A program made the position numbers and the translations under genes. Under the pieces are notes generated by a model that ran no database searches, was not told where the DNA came from, and worked only from the letters and a program-made list of their open reading frames with translations. From the NCBI GenBank assembly GCA_001795115.1, contig MGNI01000015.1, positions 1,850 to 12,392 of the forward strand: DNA of 10,543 nt, given 5' to 3'. The stretch comes from Chloroflexi bacterium RBG_16_48_8. Lineage in GTDB: Bacteria > Chloroflexota > Anaerolineae > Anaerolineales > E44-bin32. This document shows, in pieces, positions 1 to 6,207 of the stretch; positions within the stretch are counted from its first letter, which is position 1; every line of letters begins with the position of its first letter.

Positions 1-1
1 G

Positions 2-1030
2 CGCGATTGGAACAAAACCACAGCTCCGATCCTATCAGGGCCTGTGCCCTCGCTACGCCTGGAACTCATCCGGGAGGGGATCGAGGATTATGAGTACCTG
101 TGCATGCTGAGGGAAGCCAAAAATCGACTCAAGTCTGCAACCCCCGGTGATCCTCTCGTTGCTAAGGCGGAAGACTTGCTCAGCATCTCGGATGAACTGA
201 TTGCTTCCCTTACGGACTACGAGACAGATCCTGGCGCATATGCGGACTACCGCCGACAGGTAGCGCTAACGCTGGTGGAAATCCTTAAAAAGGCACCCGT
301 GCCGACACCTACCTCGACAGCTTTACCAACCCCAATGGCAACCGGCACGCAGACGCCTGTCATCACTCCAACAGTTACTCCGTCACTGGTCACTGTCACA
401 CCTTTCATCACACCGACCTCTACGCCCTTCTTTATCGATGTTCCAGAGCACTATTGGGCTTATGCGTACATCAAAAACCTCTATGACAATGGCTATGTGA
501 AAGGGTGCAGCACAGAACCTTTGCAGTATTGTCCGAAGGATGGGATGAAGCGCGACGAGGCCTCGGTGTTTGTGGTTCGAGGCGTGGAGGGGGCGGAGTA
601 TATTCCCCCCGAACCCACTGAACAGGTTTTCGCGGATGTATACCTGGGCGTATGGCATACCAAGTGGATCACCAAACTAGAGGAGGGGGGGTACACCGAT
701 GGCTGTGGCGTGAACGATTTGGGTGAACGGAACTTCTGTCCCTATGAAAAGCACACACGAGCAGAGGCCACGGTCTTCTTCCTGCGCATGCTTTACGGTC
801 CAGATTATCTACCCCCGCTGCCTAATGTGGATCGGGCTTTCACCTACGATGATGTGCCTGTAATAGGCGATCTCTGGTATCCAAAATGGGTGTATGCCGC
901 TTATGATGCGGGTTTTGTAGAAGGCTGTGAGGATGAGGCCAACCAGGGTGACAACCTCTTTAGACCGGAAGAGATGATCACCCGCGCCGAAGCCGCCTGC
1001 ATGCTGGCTCGTGCGGTAGGACTCAACTAA
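2..1030 (+). CDS. C-terminal part of a DUF4091 glycoside-hydrolase-like surface protein with three SLH domains (5' truncated)
   Basis: The frame is open to the window edge, so the true start lies upstream; the GTG at 44 is internal. The first residues (PSLRLELIREGIEDYEYL, 44-97) match the conserved end of DUF4091, a domain found at the C-terminus of many predicted carbohydrate-active enzymes. A Thr/Pro-rich linker (about 296-433) follows, then three S-layer homology repeats at about 434-592, 629-793 and 845-1024, each with a G-(Y/F)-x-x-GC core and a closing TRAEA- or RDEAS-type helix. SLH domains normally hold proteins on the cell envelope through secondary wall polymers or the S-layer. The first two repeats each carry a Cys pair that could form a disulfide; the third has Phe where the second Cys is expected. 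The catalytic part is outside the window, so the substrate is unknown. A hairpin terminator follows the TAA. Confidence 0.88.
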   Translation, partial: RDWNKTTAPILSGPVPSLRLELIREGIEDYEYLCMLREAKNRLKSATPGDPLVAKAEDLLSISDELIASLTDYETDPGAYADYRRQVALTLVEILKKAPVPTPTSTALPTPMATGTQTPVITPTVTPSLVTVTPFITPTSTPFFIDVPEHYWAYAYIKNLYDNGYVKGCSTEPLQYCPKDGMKRDEASVFVVRGVEGAEYIPPEPTEQVFADVYLGVWHTKWITKLEEGGYTDGCGVNDLGERNFCPYEKHTRAEATVFFLRMLYGPDYLPPLPNVDRAFTYDDVPVIGDLWYPKWVYAAYDAGFVEGCEDEANQGDNLFRPEEMITRAEAACMLARAVGLN

Positions 1031-1052
1031 CCCCCTTCATAAACGGCATTGA

Positions 1053-1095
1053 GGAGCGGTAATCCTTATGGATTGGGATTGCCGCTCTCTTGTTA
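1053..1095 (+). terminator. Rho-independent terminator after the SLH protein gene
   Basis: The arms GAGCGGTAATCC (1054-1065) and GGATTGCCGCTC (1076-1087) form a 12-bp stem with one G-T wobble and a 10-nt loop. The T-rich stretch TCTCTTGTTATT follows. It lies 23 nt after the TAA. The T-run is interrupted, so termination may be moderate. Confidence 0.7.
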
Positions 1096-1163
1096 TTGAA
1101 GCCATCGTCCTGTTTTGTTTGCAGTCTCAGTACATCCGGATCATAATCTTGGTGGACCTTGAA

Positions 1164-1189
1164 CCAATCTGACTGAGTGGCTTTTTTCA
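1164..1189 (+). terminator. Short terminator-like hairpin with a T6 run upstream of the PPOX gene
   Basis: CCAATC (1164-1169) can pair with GAGTGG (1175-1180) with one mismatch, and is followed by CTTTTTT. The 15 bases 1175-1189 recur exactly at 6307-6321, again just upstream of a gene. The stem is weak. It could be a terminator for read-through from the SLH gene, a leader attenuator, or a shared promoter element. No gene is evident between the first terminator and this point. Confidence 0.35.
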
Positions 1190-1259
1190 GGTAAGTCATA
1201 GGTGAAATCAGCCTATCCTGGAAAGTGACCATTACATATCAAATCGTGAGAAGGGAACA

Positions 1260-1674
1260 ATGATTGATCTTTCAACGGAATTCGGCCAACGAGTACAGCG
1301 CAGGTTACAAGAAGAGCGCATCATCTGGTTTACTACTATATCCGAGGGATGCATACCTCAACCCAGACCGGTTTGGTTTCTGTGGGATGGTGAATCTTTC
1401 TTGATTTATAGCAGACCGAACACTTTCAAACTGGAGCATATCAAGAACAATACCAACGTTGCGCTTCATCTGGATGGGAACGGAATGAGTGGAGATCGTG
1501 GTCTTCACAGGGGAGGCTGAGATCTACCGAGATATTCCTACTGCCGACCAAGTGCCGACCTATGTGGAGAAATATCGAGATGGGATGGGACGTTTGCAAA
1601 TGACACCGAAGGAGTTCGGCAAAACCTATTCCATCCCGATTAGAGTCAAACCACTTAAATTGCGTGGACATTAA
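1260..1674 (+). pseudogene. PPOX-class (F420/FMN-binding split barrel) protein, interrupted by a frameshift
   Basis: Two frames together make one protein of about 138 residues, the usual size for this family. The first frame runs from ATG 1260 (preceded by AAGGGA) to about 1485. It contains the family-typical PQPRPVWFLWDGESFLIYSR segment (residues 34-53) and NTNVALHLDGNG (64-75). The second frame takes over near 1489 with EIVVFTGEAEIYRD and ends at TAA 1674. Skipping one base between about 1482 and 1494 joins them; for example, dropping G1487 gives GNGIVEIVVFTGEA. These proteins are relatives of pyridoxamine 5'-phosphate oxidase that bind flavin or the deazaflavin F420 and usually act as small cytoplasmic oxidoreductases with unknown substrates. 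Either the gene is recently inactivated or the assembly has a one-base error. The lack of any other disruption favours an error or a very recent event. Confidence 0.75.
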
Positions 1675-1742
1675 TTGAACCGATGCACGACATAAATTCT
1701 GCCTTATACCAAGGGTAAGATTTCGAACGTTTAGAACCAGTG

Positions 1743-1748
1743 AAGGAG
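1743..1748 (+). promoter_or_regulatory. Shine-Dalgarno site setting the start of the UDG-family gene
   Basis: AAGGAG lies 6 nt before ATG 1755. An in-frame GTG at 1740 lies upstream of this site and has no comparable site, so ATG 1755 is the better start. Confidence 0.75.
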
Positions 1749-1754
1749 TGGGTT

Positions 1755-2363
1755 ATGAATCCAAAGGATTTCGTAAAATGTAATGCGTTTCCTTGCGAGG
1801 ATGTCAATCACGGGGCTTTTAATGTTCCAAATATTGAATTGGATCCAAAGAGGGTCTCCTTGTTGGTCATTTCGGAGGCTGCTCCACCAAAGGCGCAGGA
1901 CTTTTATTATGCCGGTCTGGACGCTTCCTTTGAACAGACGACCCTTCAGGCATTCAAGACCGCAAGAACAAAGATTGGGTCCTTCCAAGAACTTTTGGAC
2001 CTTGGCGTCTATTTCACCACGGCTGTGAAATGTGGGAAGACGGGTTATGGTATTAAAACAGGGACAGTTAATGAATGCTCAATGCTTCTCCAGAAGGAGT
2101 TGGACCTTTTCACCAATGTGAAAGCGTACTTACTCATGGGTGATGTGGCCATTAAGGCAGTTAATACCATCGCCAGGAGAACGGGTGAAGGAAGGGTGAT
2201 CCCCGCTGGTTCTACCTATAAAATTCGTAGGCAGGTGTATTCCTTCCGAGGGGCAAGAGTCTTCCCTTCCTATCTACAGGTGGGACCCAGCTTCGGTATC
2301 GAGAAAAGTAAGCAGAGGATGATTGCCGAGGACATCTCGGCTGCGTTGGAGCTTCTCGATTGA
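1755..2363 (+). CDS. Uracil-DNA glycosylase superfamily protein (divergent, family-4-like)
   Basis: The 202-residue protein has the outline of the uracil-DNA glycosylase fold: a first strand with VSLLVISEAAPP (residues 34-45), FTTAVKCGKTG (87-97), NVKAYLLMGDVAIKAV (121-136), and a late RVFPSYLQ (168-175) before a C-terminal helix. Family-4 enzymes remove uracil from DNA for base excision repair and carry a 4Fe-4S cluster. Cys93 and Cys108 (14 residues between) are spaced like the second pair of cluster ligands in that family, and Cys9 and Cys14 could supply the first pair. The signature motifs differ: SEAAPP replaces GEAPG, and FPS replaces the catalytic-loop HPS. The protein therefore belongs to a subgroup whose activity cannot be assumed. 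It is probably cytoplasmic. The next gene starts 104 nt downstream, so co-transcription is possible but not shown. Confidence 0.75.
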   Translation: MNPKDFVKCNAFPCEDVNHGAFNVPNIELDPKRVSLLVISEAAPPKAQDFYYAGLDASFEQTTLQAFKTARTKIGSFQELLDLGVYFTTAVKCGKTGYGIKTGTVNECSMLLQKELDLFTNVKAYLLMGDVAIKAVNTIARRTGEGRVIPAGSTYKIRRQVYSFRGARVFPSYLQVGPSFGIEKSKQRMIAEDISAALELLD

Positions 2364-2467
2364 TCCTGGATTGGGTGAATGGCGGAATTTGCTATTATTC
2401 AAGGTTTATCATTGCTTTGGAAGATGGGTCGCATTATGGTTTGACCTCATTTTGGGGAGGGTTACTC

Positions 2468-2971
2468 ATGGATGCGGATACAAAAAAGACTGCACTTAGA
2501 ATGATCCCTTATGGCTTGTACGTGCTTACAGCTAAGGATGATGAAGGAAATGTCGCTGCCGCGACGGTCAATTGGGTGACCCAAGCCTCCTTCCAGCCGC
2601 CGCTGATTGTTGTGGGTGTGAGAGCAGATTCTTTCATTCACTCCCTAATCGAAAATTCTCATTCTTTTGCCTTGAATGTTTTAGGCAAAGACCAAGGTTC
2701 GTTGGCTTTCACCTTCTTCAAACCTGCAGTGTTGCATGAGGATACGATGAGTGGAGAACCTTTTAGGTCAGGCAAGACCGGGTCTCCTCTCCTCGAGAGT
2801 ACAGCAGCATTTGTGGAATGCAAGGTTGTTGAAGTTGTAAAGATTGGGGATCACTCCATTTTCATAGGTGAGGTTGTTGAAGTGGGGGTTAAGCAGCAAC
2901 CGGATGGAAGACCGGATGAAGTCACCCTATGGTTGAAAGATCTCGGTCCCAATATTTTCTATGGAGGATAG
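2468..2971 (+). CDS. Flavin reductase-like FMN-binding protein
   Basis: This is a 167-residue split-barrel protein of the flavin reductase-like family (RutF/DIM6/NTAB group). These proteins bind FMN and usually pass electrons from NAD(P)H to flavin or to a partner oxygenase or redox protein. Visible family features are RMIPYGLYVLTAKDD (residues 11-25), the FMN-phosphate region ATVNWVTQASFQPPLIVVGV (32-51), and GDHSIFIGEVVE (127-138), a well-kept motif near the flavin. It ends LKDLGPNIFYGG, as is common in the family. An open frame continues upstream to a TTG at 2360, but ATG 2468 has GGGGAGGG (2454-2461) 6 nt before it and gives the normal family length. The partner is unknown. No membrane segment or signal peptide is seen. 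Confidence 0.85.
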   Translation: MDADTKKTALRMIPYGLYVLTAKDDEGNVAAATVNWVTQASFQPPLIVVGVRADSFIHSLIENSHSFALNVLGKDQGSLAFTFFKPAVLHEDTMSGEPFRSGKTGSPLLESTAAFVECKVVEVVKIGDHSIFIGEVVEVGVKQQPDGRPDEVTLWLKDLGPNIFYGG

Positions 2972-3046
2972 TCGTTTTCTCTGTGGTAATTCCCCTTTCA
3001 TGGGAAAAAGCCAGGATACCCTGTCGCAATCTAACGCTTGCTCACA

Positions 3047-3074
3047 GGAGATTGAGCCCAATGGCTCAATCTCC
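3047..3074. repeat. Perfect 12-bp inverted repeat (hairpin) after the flavin reductase gene
   Basis: GGAGATTGAGCC (3047-3058) and GGCTCAATCTCC (3063-3074) are exact reverse complements around a CAAT loop. No T-run follows on either strand, so it is not a standard Rho-independent terminator. It may stabilise mRNA ends or belong to a dispersed extragenic repeat. Confidence 0.75.
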
Positions 3075-3086
3075 ACAAGGCTGAGC

Positions 3087-3114
3087 GTGGCGTAGGGGTT
3101 GGCAACACCGCCAC
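3087..3114. repeat. Second, imperfect hairpin next to the first
   Basis: GTGGCG (3087-3092) pairs with CGCCAC (3109-3114). Inside, GTT (3098-3100) pairs with AAC (3104-3106) around GGC. The motif GTAGGGGTTGGCAACACC resembles GTAGGGG-type intergenic repeats that I recall from environmental bacterial genomes, though this cannot be verified here. Confidence 0.5.
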
Positions 3115-3202
3115 AGAACAACCTCAATAAAAACACCAAAGGAAGTCTGCAACATCCAATGAACTACATCCACCTGTATGTACCTTGAAGTGTACTGTGT
3201 CT

Positions 3203-3208
3203 GGGAGG
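3203..3208 (+). promoter_or_regulatory. Shine-Dalgarno site of an 11-codon upstream ORF
   Basis: GGGAGG lies 5 nt before ATG 3214. It is 16 nt from ATG 3225 and much further from ATG 3246, so it serves the mini-ORF rather than either possible radical SAM start. Confidence 0.6.
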
Positions 3209-3213
3209 ATCGA

Positions 3214-3249
3214 ATGAGAACGAGATGGATGAAAGGAGCTTGCACATGA
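3214..3249 (+). CDS. 11-codon upstream ORF (MRTRWMKGACT), possible leader or precursor peptide
   Basis: The ORF reads MRTRWMKGACT and stops at TGA 3247-3249. The stop overlaps the ATG at 3246 of the radical SAM gene as ATGA, a typical translational-coupling junction. It has a strong SD (GGGAGG, 5-nt spacing). The SD of the radical SAM gene (AAAGGAG, 3232-3238) lies inside it. It could be a translation-control leader that opens the downstream start, or a very short peptide modified by the radical SAM enzyme. Nothing in the sequence decides between these, and a chance mini-ORF cannot be excluded. Confidence 0.4.
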   Translation: MRTRWMKGACT

Positions 3250-4142
3250 GGCTAACAGGGGTGCATTTATTATTGACTTACCAATGCAATATGGAGTGTG
3301 AGCACTGCTTCGTTTGGGGGAGCCCTTGGCAGAGTGGGACAATGGCGTTGAGTCAACTCAGGGATCTTTTGGATCAAGCCAAGTCGCTTGGAACGGTGAA
3401 GTGGTTCTATTTTGAAGGCGGAGAACCTTTTCTTTATTATCCAATCATGAGACTCGGTGTTCAAGAAGCTGCTGCGATGGGCTTTAAGGTAGGAATTGTC
3501 TCCAATGGCTATTGGGCTATCGAGGTGGAAGATGCGATCGAGTGGCTGATGCCATTCTCGGGGTTGGTTGAGGACCTTTCGATTAGCAGCGACTTCTTCC
3601 ATTGGGGCGAAGAGGTCAGTATAAGAGCACAAAACATGCGGGCAGCAGCCCAGGAAGTGGGTATTCCTGTTGGATTTATCGGCATTGCCCAGCCAGATGC
3701 AGCTAATGTGGAAACAGCAATGGGGCAACTTCTACTGGGGGAGAGTGGGGTCATGTTCCGCGGCAGGGCGGCTCAAACCCTCATCTCGAAGACCAGCCTT
3801 CATCCATGGGAGGGGTTTAAGGAATGTCCCCATGAAGATTTGAGAGAACCGGGTCGCGTTCATGTCGATCCCTTTGGTCATGTGCATGTCTGTCAAGGAA
3901 TTTCCTTGGGCAATGTCTTTCGAACATCCCTGGCTGAAATTTGTGAGGGCTATGATCCAGATACGCATCCCATCACGGGGCCTTTGTTGAGAGGAGGACC
4001 TGCAACCCTGGTGCGAGATTATGGATTGCCTCATGATGAAACTTATGCTGATGCATGCCATTTGTGCGATTATGCTCGCAGACAACTCCGTGGGAGGTAC
4101 CCGGAGATTCTCACGCCTGATCAGATGTATGGCGTGCGTTAA
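3246..4142 (+). CDS. Radical SAM protein with C-terminal Cys-rich (SPASM/twitch-like) region
   Basis: This is a 298-residue radical SAM enzyme. The N-terminal CNMECEHC (residues 14-21) is the CX3CX2C motif that holds the 4Fe-4S cluster cleaving S-adenosylmethionine, and FEGGEPF (56-62) is the SAM-binding GGE motif. Four further cysteines near the C-terminus (194, 216, 271 and 274, including CHLC) sit in a region containing VDPFGHVHVCQGISLGN, which resembles the auxiliary-cluster (SPASM/twitch) domain of peptide-modifying and related enzymes. The substrate is unknown. ATG 3246 is chosen because AAAGGAG lies 7 nt before it. An in-frame ATG at 3225 would add 7 residues but has no properly placed SD. 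The start overlaps the stop of an 11-codon ORF. The toroid protein gene follows after about 80 nt. A cytoplasmic location is expected, as no signal peptide is seen. Confidence 0.85.
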   Translation: MRLTGVHLLLTYQCNMECEHCFVWGSPWQSGTMALSQLRDLLDQAKSLGTVKWFYFEGGEPFLYYPIMRLGVQEAAAMGFKVGIVSNGYWAIEVEDAIEWLMPFSGLVEDLSISSDFFHWGEEVSIRAQNMRAAAQEVGIPVGFIGIAQPDAANVETAMGQLLLGESGVMFRGRAAQTLISKTSLHPWEGFKECPHEDLREPGRVHVDPFGHVHVCQGISLGNVFRTSLAEICEGYDPDTHPITGPLLRGGPATLVRDYGLPHDETYADACHLCDYARRQLRGRYPEILTPDQMYGVR

Positions 4143-4144
4143 TC

Positions 4145-4173
4145 AGATCGAGGAGGCCGATCTCAATATTTTT
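4145..4173 (+). terminator. Weak terminator-like hairpin between the radical SAM and toroid protein genes
   Basis: AGATCG (4145-4150) pairs with CGATCT (4158-4163) around the loop AGGAGGC, followed by CAATATTTTT. The 6-bp stem is short and the T-run is set back 6 nt, so partial termination is the most that can be claimed. The loop contains a perfect AGGAGG, with no start codon at a suitable distance. Confidence 0.35.
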
Positions 4174-4223
4174 GTGAGGATATCGGTGATGTTCCATGGC
4201 ATCGTGAAAGGGTGAATCGTCCT

Positions 4224-5198
4224 ATGGCGGAAACTATAATCCAGTGGTTGTTAGATTCGGATGAGCCGTGGACGCGCTATCGCACAATGATGGATCTCCT
4301 CGGTTTTTCCGAGGATGACCCTCGGGTGCAGGAGGCGCGCCATGAGTTGTTGGAGTACGCTGATGTTAAAAGAATGATCGAGGAGTGTAGAGCCTGGCCG
4401 GGTTATCCTCTCAAGCGGCATAACGATGCCGGGCATCCCCTTTACAAATTCAGTACGCTGGCCGATTTTGGGGTTCGGAGGGATGACCCCGGGATGAGTG
4501 TTGGTATGGATGCCGTGCTGGCCCATCCATCTCTTGAGGGTCCTTTCCAGGTAGTGGTTCATATCCCAAAAGCATATGGAGGGACAGACGAGGACATGTG
4601 GACATGGATGGCGTGCGACTCGCCTACCCTTCTGTACGCTCTTATGGCAATGGGTGTGAGTGAAGATTCGCGGATACATCAGGCTGTGGATCATCTTGTC
4701 GGACTTGCTGAAGAAAATGGCTGGCGATGCCACGCTGCCCCTGAGTTGGGAAAGTTCCGAGGTCCGGGACGCAAGGACGATCCTTGTCCGATCGCCAATG
4801 TCTACATGTTGAAAACAATGTCTCTGTGCCAGGATCTGCTCGATAGCCCAGCCGCAAGTGTGGGGCTGGAAATGCTCCTTGGGCATTGGGAAAAGCAGGC
4901 GGAGCGAAAAATCTATCTGTTTGGTATTGGAACAGATTTTAAAAAGCTCAAATATCCCTTCGTTTGGTATGACATCTTGCATGTCTTGGATGTGCTCAGT
5001 CGCTACTCCAAGACCCATAAAGATCCGCGGTTCCTGGGGATGGTGAAGACCATCACAAACCAGGCAGATGATAAGGGTCGTTATACGGCAGGCTCAATGT
5101 ATCAAACCTGGAAAGGCTGGTCATTTGCGGACAAGAAACAACCCTCACCATGGTTGACGTTTTTGGTCTTAAGGATCTTAAAGCGGATTGGCATGTGA
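4224..5198 (+). CDS. Terpenoid-cyclase/prenyltransferase-like alpha/alpha-toroid protein, function unknown
   Basis: This 324-residue helical protein resembles a group in Chloroflexota and Actinobacteria often labelled as squalene-cyclase-like or prenyltransferase-like and sometimes mis-named NifH. Typical features are the start IIQWLLDSDEPWTRYRTMMD (residues 5-24), repeated helix-turn segments ending in G-W-R or G-R-Y, and the C-terminal PSPWLTFLVLRILKRIG (307-323). The DXDD motif of class II terpene cyclases is absent, so cyclase activity is doubtful. Such toroids can also bind peptides or lipids. ATG 4224 has AAAGGG (4208-4213) 10 nt before it. GTG 4212 in the same frame would add four residues, but the purine run abuts it. 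It lies about 80 nt after the radical SAM gene with a weak hairpin between. A joint role is plausible but unproven. Confidence 0.7.
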   Translation: MAETIIQWLLDSDEPWTRYRTMMDLLGFSEDDPRVQEARHELLEYADVKRMIEECRAWPGYPLKRHNDAGHPLYKFSTLADFGVRRDDPGMSVGMDAVLAHPSLEGPFQVVVHIPKAYGGTDEDMWTWMACDSPTLLYALMAMGVSEDSRIHQAVDHLVGLAEENGWRCHAAPELGKFRGPGRKDDPCPIANVYMLKTMSLCQDLLDSPAASVGLEMLLGHWEKQAERKIYLFGIGTDFKKLKYPFVWYDILHVLDVLSRYSKTHKDPRFLGMVKTITNQADDKGRYTAGSMYQTWKGWSFADKKQPSPWLTFLVLRILKRIGM

Positions 5199-5478
5199 TG
5201 ATTGGCAAAACATCCATTAGATCATCGAGGTAATTCCCCTTTATTCCAATTCCGGTTTCCTGGTTGTTGGAAAGTTGTAGCCCGTCGATAAGGGATTGAA
5301 CCTTGTTGGATTTGTTGTGTCTATTGAAAATCTTAGGGCATAGCTTCATCCCTCCAGCACATAATTCCATCCTGTGCTAAACTATCCCGCACGAGATCCA
5401 AAAATCAGACAAAAATGTTTCTCACAAGATGCACTTCCTGGTTCAGTTAAAGCGGTTACAGCTGGAAAGGAAGATAGG
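5199..5478. other. 280-bp gap with no convincing gene
   Basis: It holds the 14-base GGTAATTCCCCTTT (5229-5242), also present at 2985-2998 after the flavin reductase gene. It also holds a weak inverted repeat TTCCAA/TTGGAA (5244-5249, 5267-5272) and a possible extended -10 element TGC-TAAACT (5375-5383) about 95 nt before the lipoprotein gene. That element lacks a good -35. The inverted repeat AGCACA/TGTGCT (5356-5361, 5373-5378) flanks it and could be an operator. Confidence 0.3.
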
Positions 5479-5916
5479 ATGAAGCGGTTCATTGGGTGCA
5501 TGTATGCTTGTACAGCTGTTCTTTTAACCATTTTGGCGTGCGGTCCTCTATCCCAGCCAGAAAGTTGTGGGGATTACGGAGGTGTTGCAAATGAGGACCT
5601 CTTTAACGATGTTTTTGAATCCATGGGTTTGTTCTATGCCACTACCGGAGCGCCCGGAGAGGCCGGTCCAGAGGGTGAAATCCGGTTCGACCCAAATGAT
5701 GAACTGGAGATTACTTTTGAGAGCAAAACAGATGTCTCCATACGCGCTTGTCTGGAGGAGAGGAAGGGCGGAGGGAAGATCCTCTTCAATGAGACCGAGA
5801 GTTTTCCTGCAGGCGTGCATTCATTTACCTTGGGAACCTACTCCAAAGGCGGATATGTTGTTCGGATGATCTTGGATGAAACACTGGTTAAGAATCTACC
5901 CTTTCGAATAGAGTAG
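5479..5916 (+). CDS. Small predicted lipoprotein with a short Gly-X-Y segment
   Basis: The 145-residue protein starts MKRFIGCMYACTAVLLTILA and then Cys21: a positively charged start, a hydrophobic stretch and a lipobox-like ILAC. It is therefore probably exported and lipid-anchored at Cys21. GAPGEAGPEGEI (residues 58-69) makes four collagen-like Gly-X-Y triplets, too few for a stable triple helix by themselves. The C-terminal part (about 75-145) is beta-rich, with a closing GGYVVRMILDETLVKNLPFRI of the type seen in small extracellular beta-sandwich domains. ATG 5479 is chosen because AAAGGA (5466-5471) lies 7 nt before it. The open frame extends to 5374, but that would put 35 non-signal residues before the signal peptide. 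No function is recognised. Confidence 0.7.
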   Translation: MKRFIGCMYACTAVLLTILACGPLSQPESCGDYGGVANEDLFNDVFESMGLFYATTGAPGEAGPEGEIRFDPNDELEITFESKTDVSIRACLEERKGGGKILFNETESFPAGVHSFTLGTYSKGGYVVRMILDETLVKNLPFRIE

Positions 5917-5965
5917 GGAAGATCATTTTATTTTACCTCCATTCACCCTCCCCCATGTTTCAAAG

Positions 5966-6200
5966 ATGCGGGAACGATTTCTCGAACTCTGCGATCGAGA
6001 TGGCATCGCTACCAGCATCAGACCGTATTTACCAGAGTTTGCTTCTCCATTAAACCTTTTCTGGTCAGGAGTTTTCTGATTCAAGTTCTTCAAGGATGAA
6101 GAGAGAGCCAGATTTGAGAACGTGGCTTCGTCCACACTCCCACATTTGCCAGATCCTTATGGGTGGATTTCAAGAAGTGTTCCAACTTGTGCTCCCAAGA
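5966..6200 (+). pseudogene. Possible decayed coding remnant interrupted by TGA
   Basis: From ATG 5966 the frame reads MRERFLELCDRDG..., with a protein-like composition, to a TGA at 6077-6079. In the same frame it continues FKFFKDEERARFENVAS and LPHLPDPYGWISRSV to about 6200, where it runs into the GC-rich hairpin. No SD precedes the ATG. I do not recognise the family. The antisense frame here looks less protein-like. Confidence is low because the claim rests only on composition. Confidence 0.27.
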
Positions 6201-6207
6201 TGATTGT

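Noticed and set aside
1023..1232. 69-codon minus-strand ORF in the gap before the PPOX gene
   Set aside because: Parts look protein-like (SDWFKVHQDYDPDVLRLQTK), but there is no SD and it reads through the terminator hairpin at 1054-1087; not strong enough to call a gene.
2985..2998. 14-base repeat GGTAATTCCCCTTT shared with 5229-5242
   Set aside because: A match of this length is expected by chance in roughly one of five such windows, and the flanks differ; noted only as a feature of two gene 3' flanks.
3225..3245. Upstream ATG for the radical SAM gene
   Set aside because: No SD at a useful distance, while ATG 3246 has AAAGGAG 7 nt before it and the added residues match no family feature.
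4186..4215. Nine-codon ORF ending in GTGA overlap with GTG 4212
   Set aside because: It looks like the mini-ORF before the radical SAM gene, but its SD is weak and the better start of the downstream gene is ATG 4224.
4251..5018. 255-codon minus-strand ORF
   Set aside because: It is antisense to the toroid protein gene, which has recognisable family features and a usable ribosome binding site.
5053..5370. 105-codon minus-strand ORF in the gap before the lipoprotein gene
   Set aside because: Nearly half of it is antisense to the end of the toroid protein gene; the only GGAGGG abuts an internal ATG too closely, and no family is recognised.
6077..6079. TGA as selenocysteine
   Set aside because: No Cys-x-x-Sec type context, no recognised selenoprotein family and no visible SD; gene decay is simpler.
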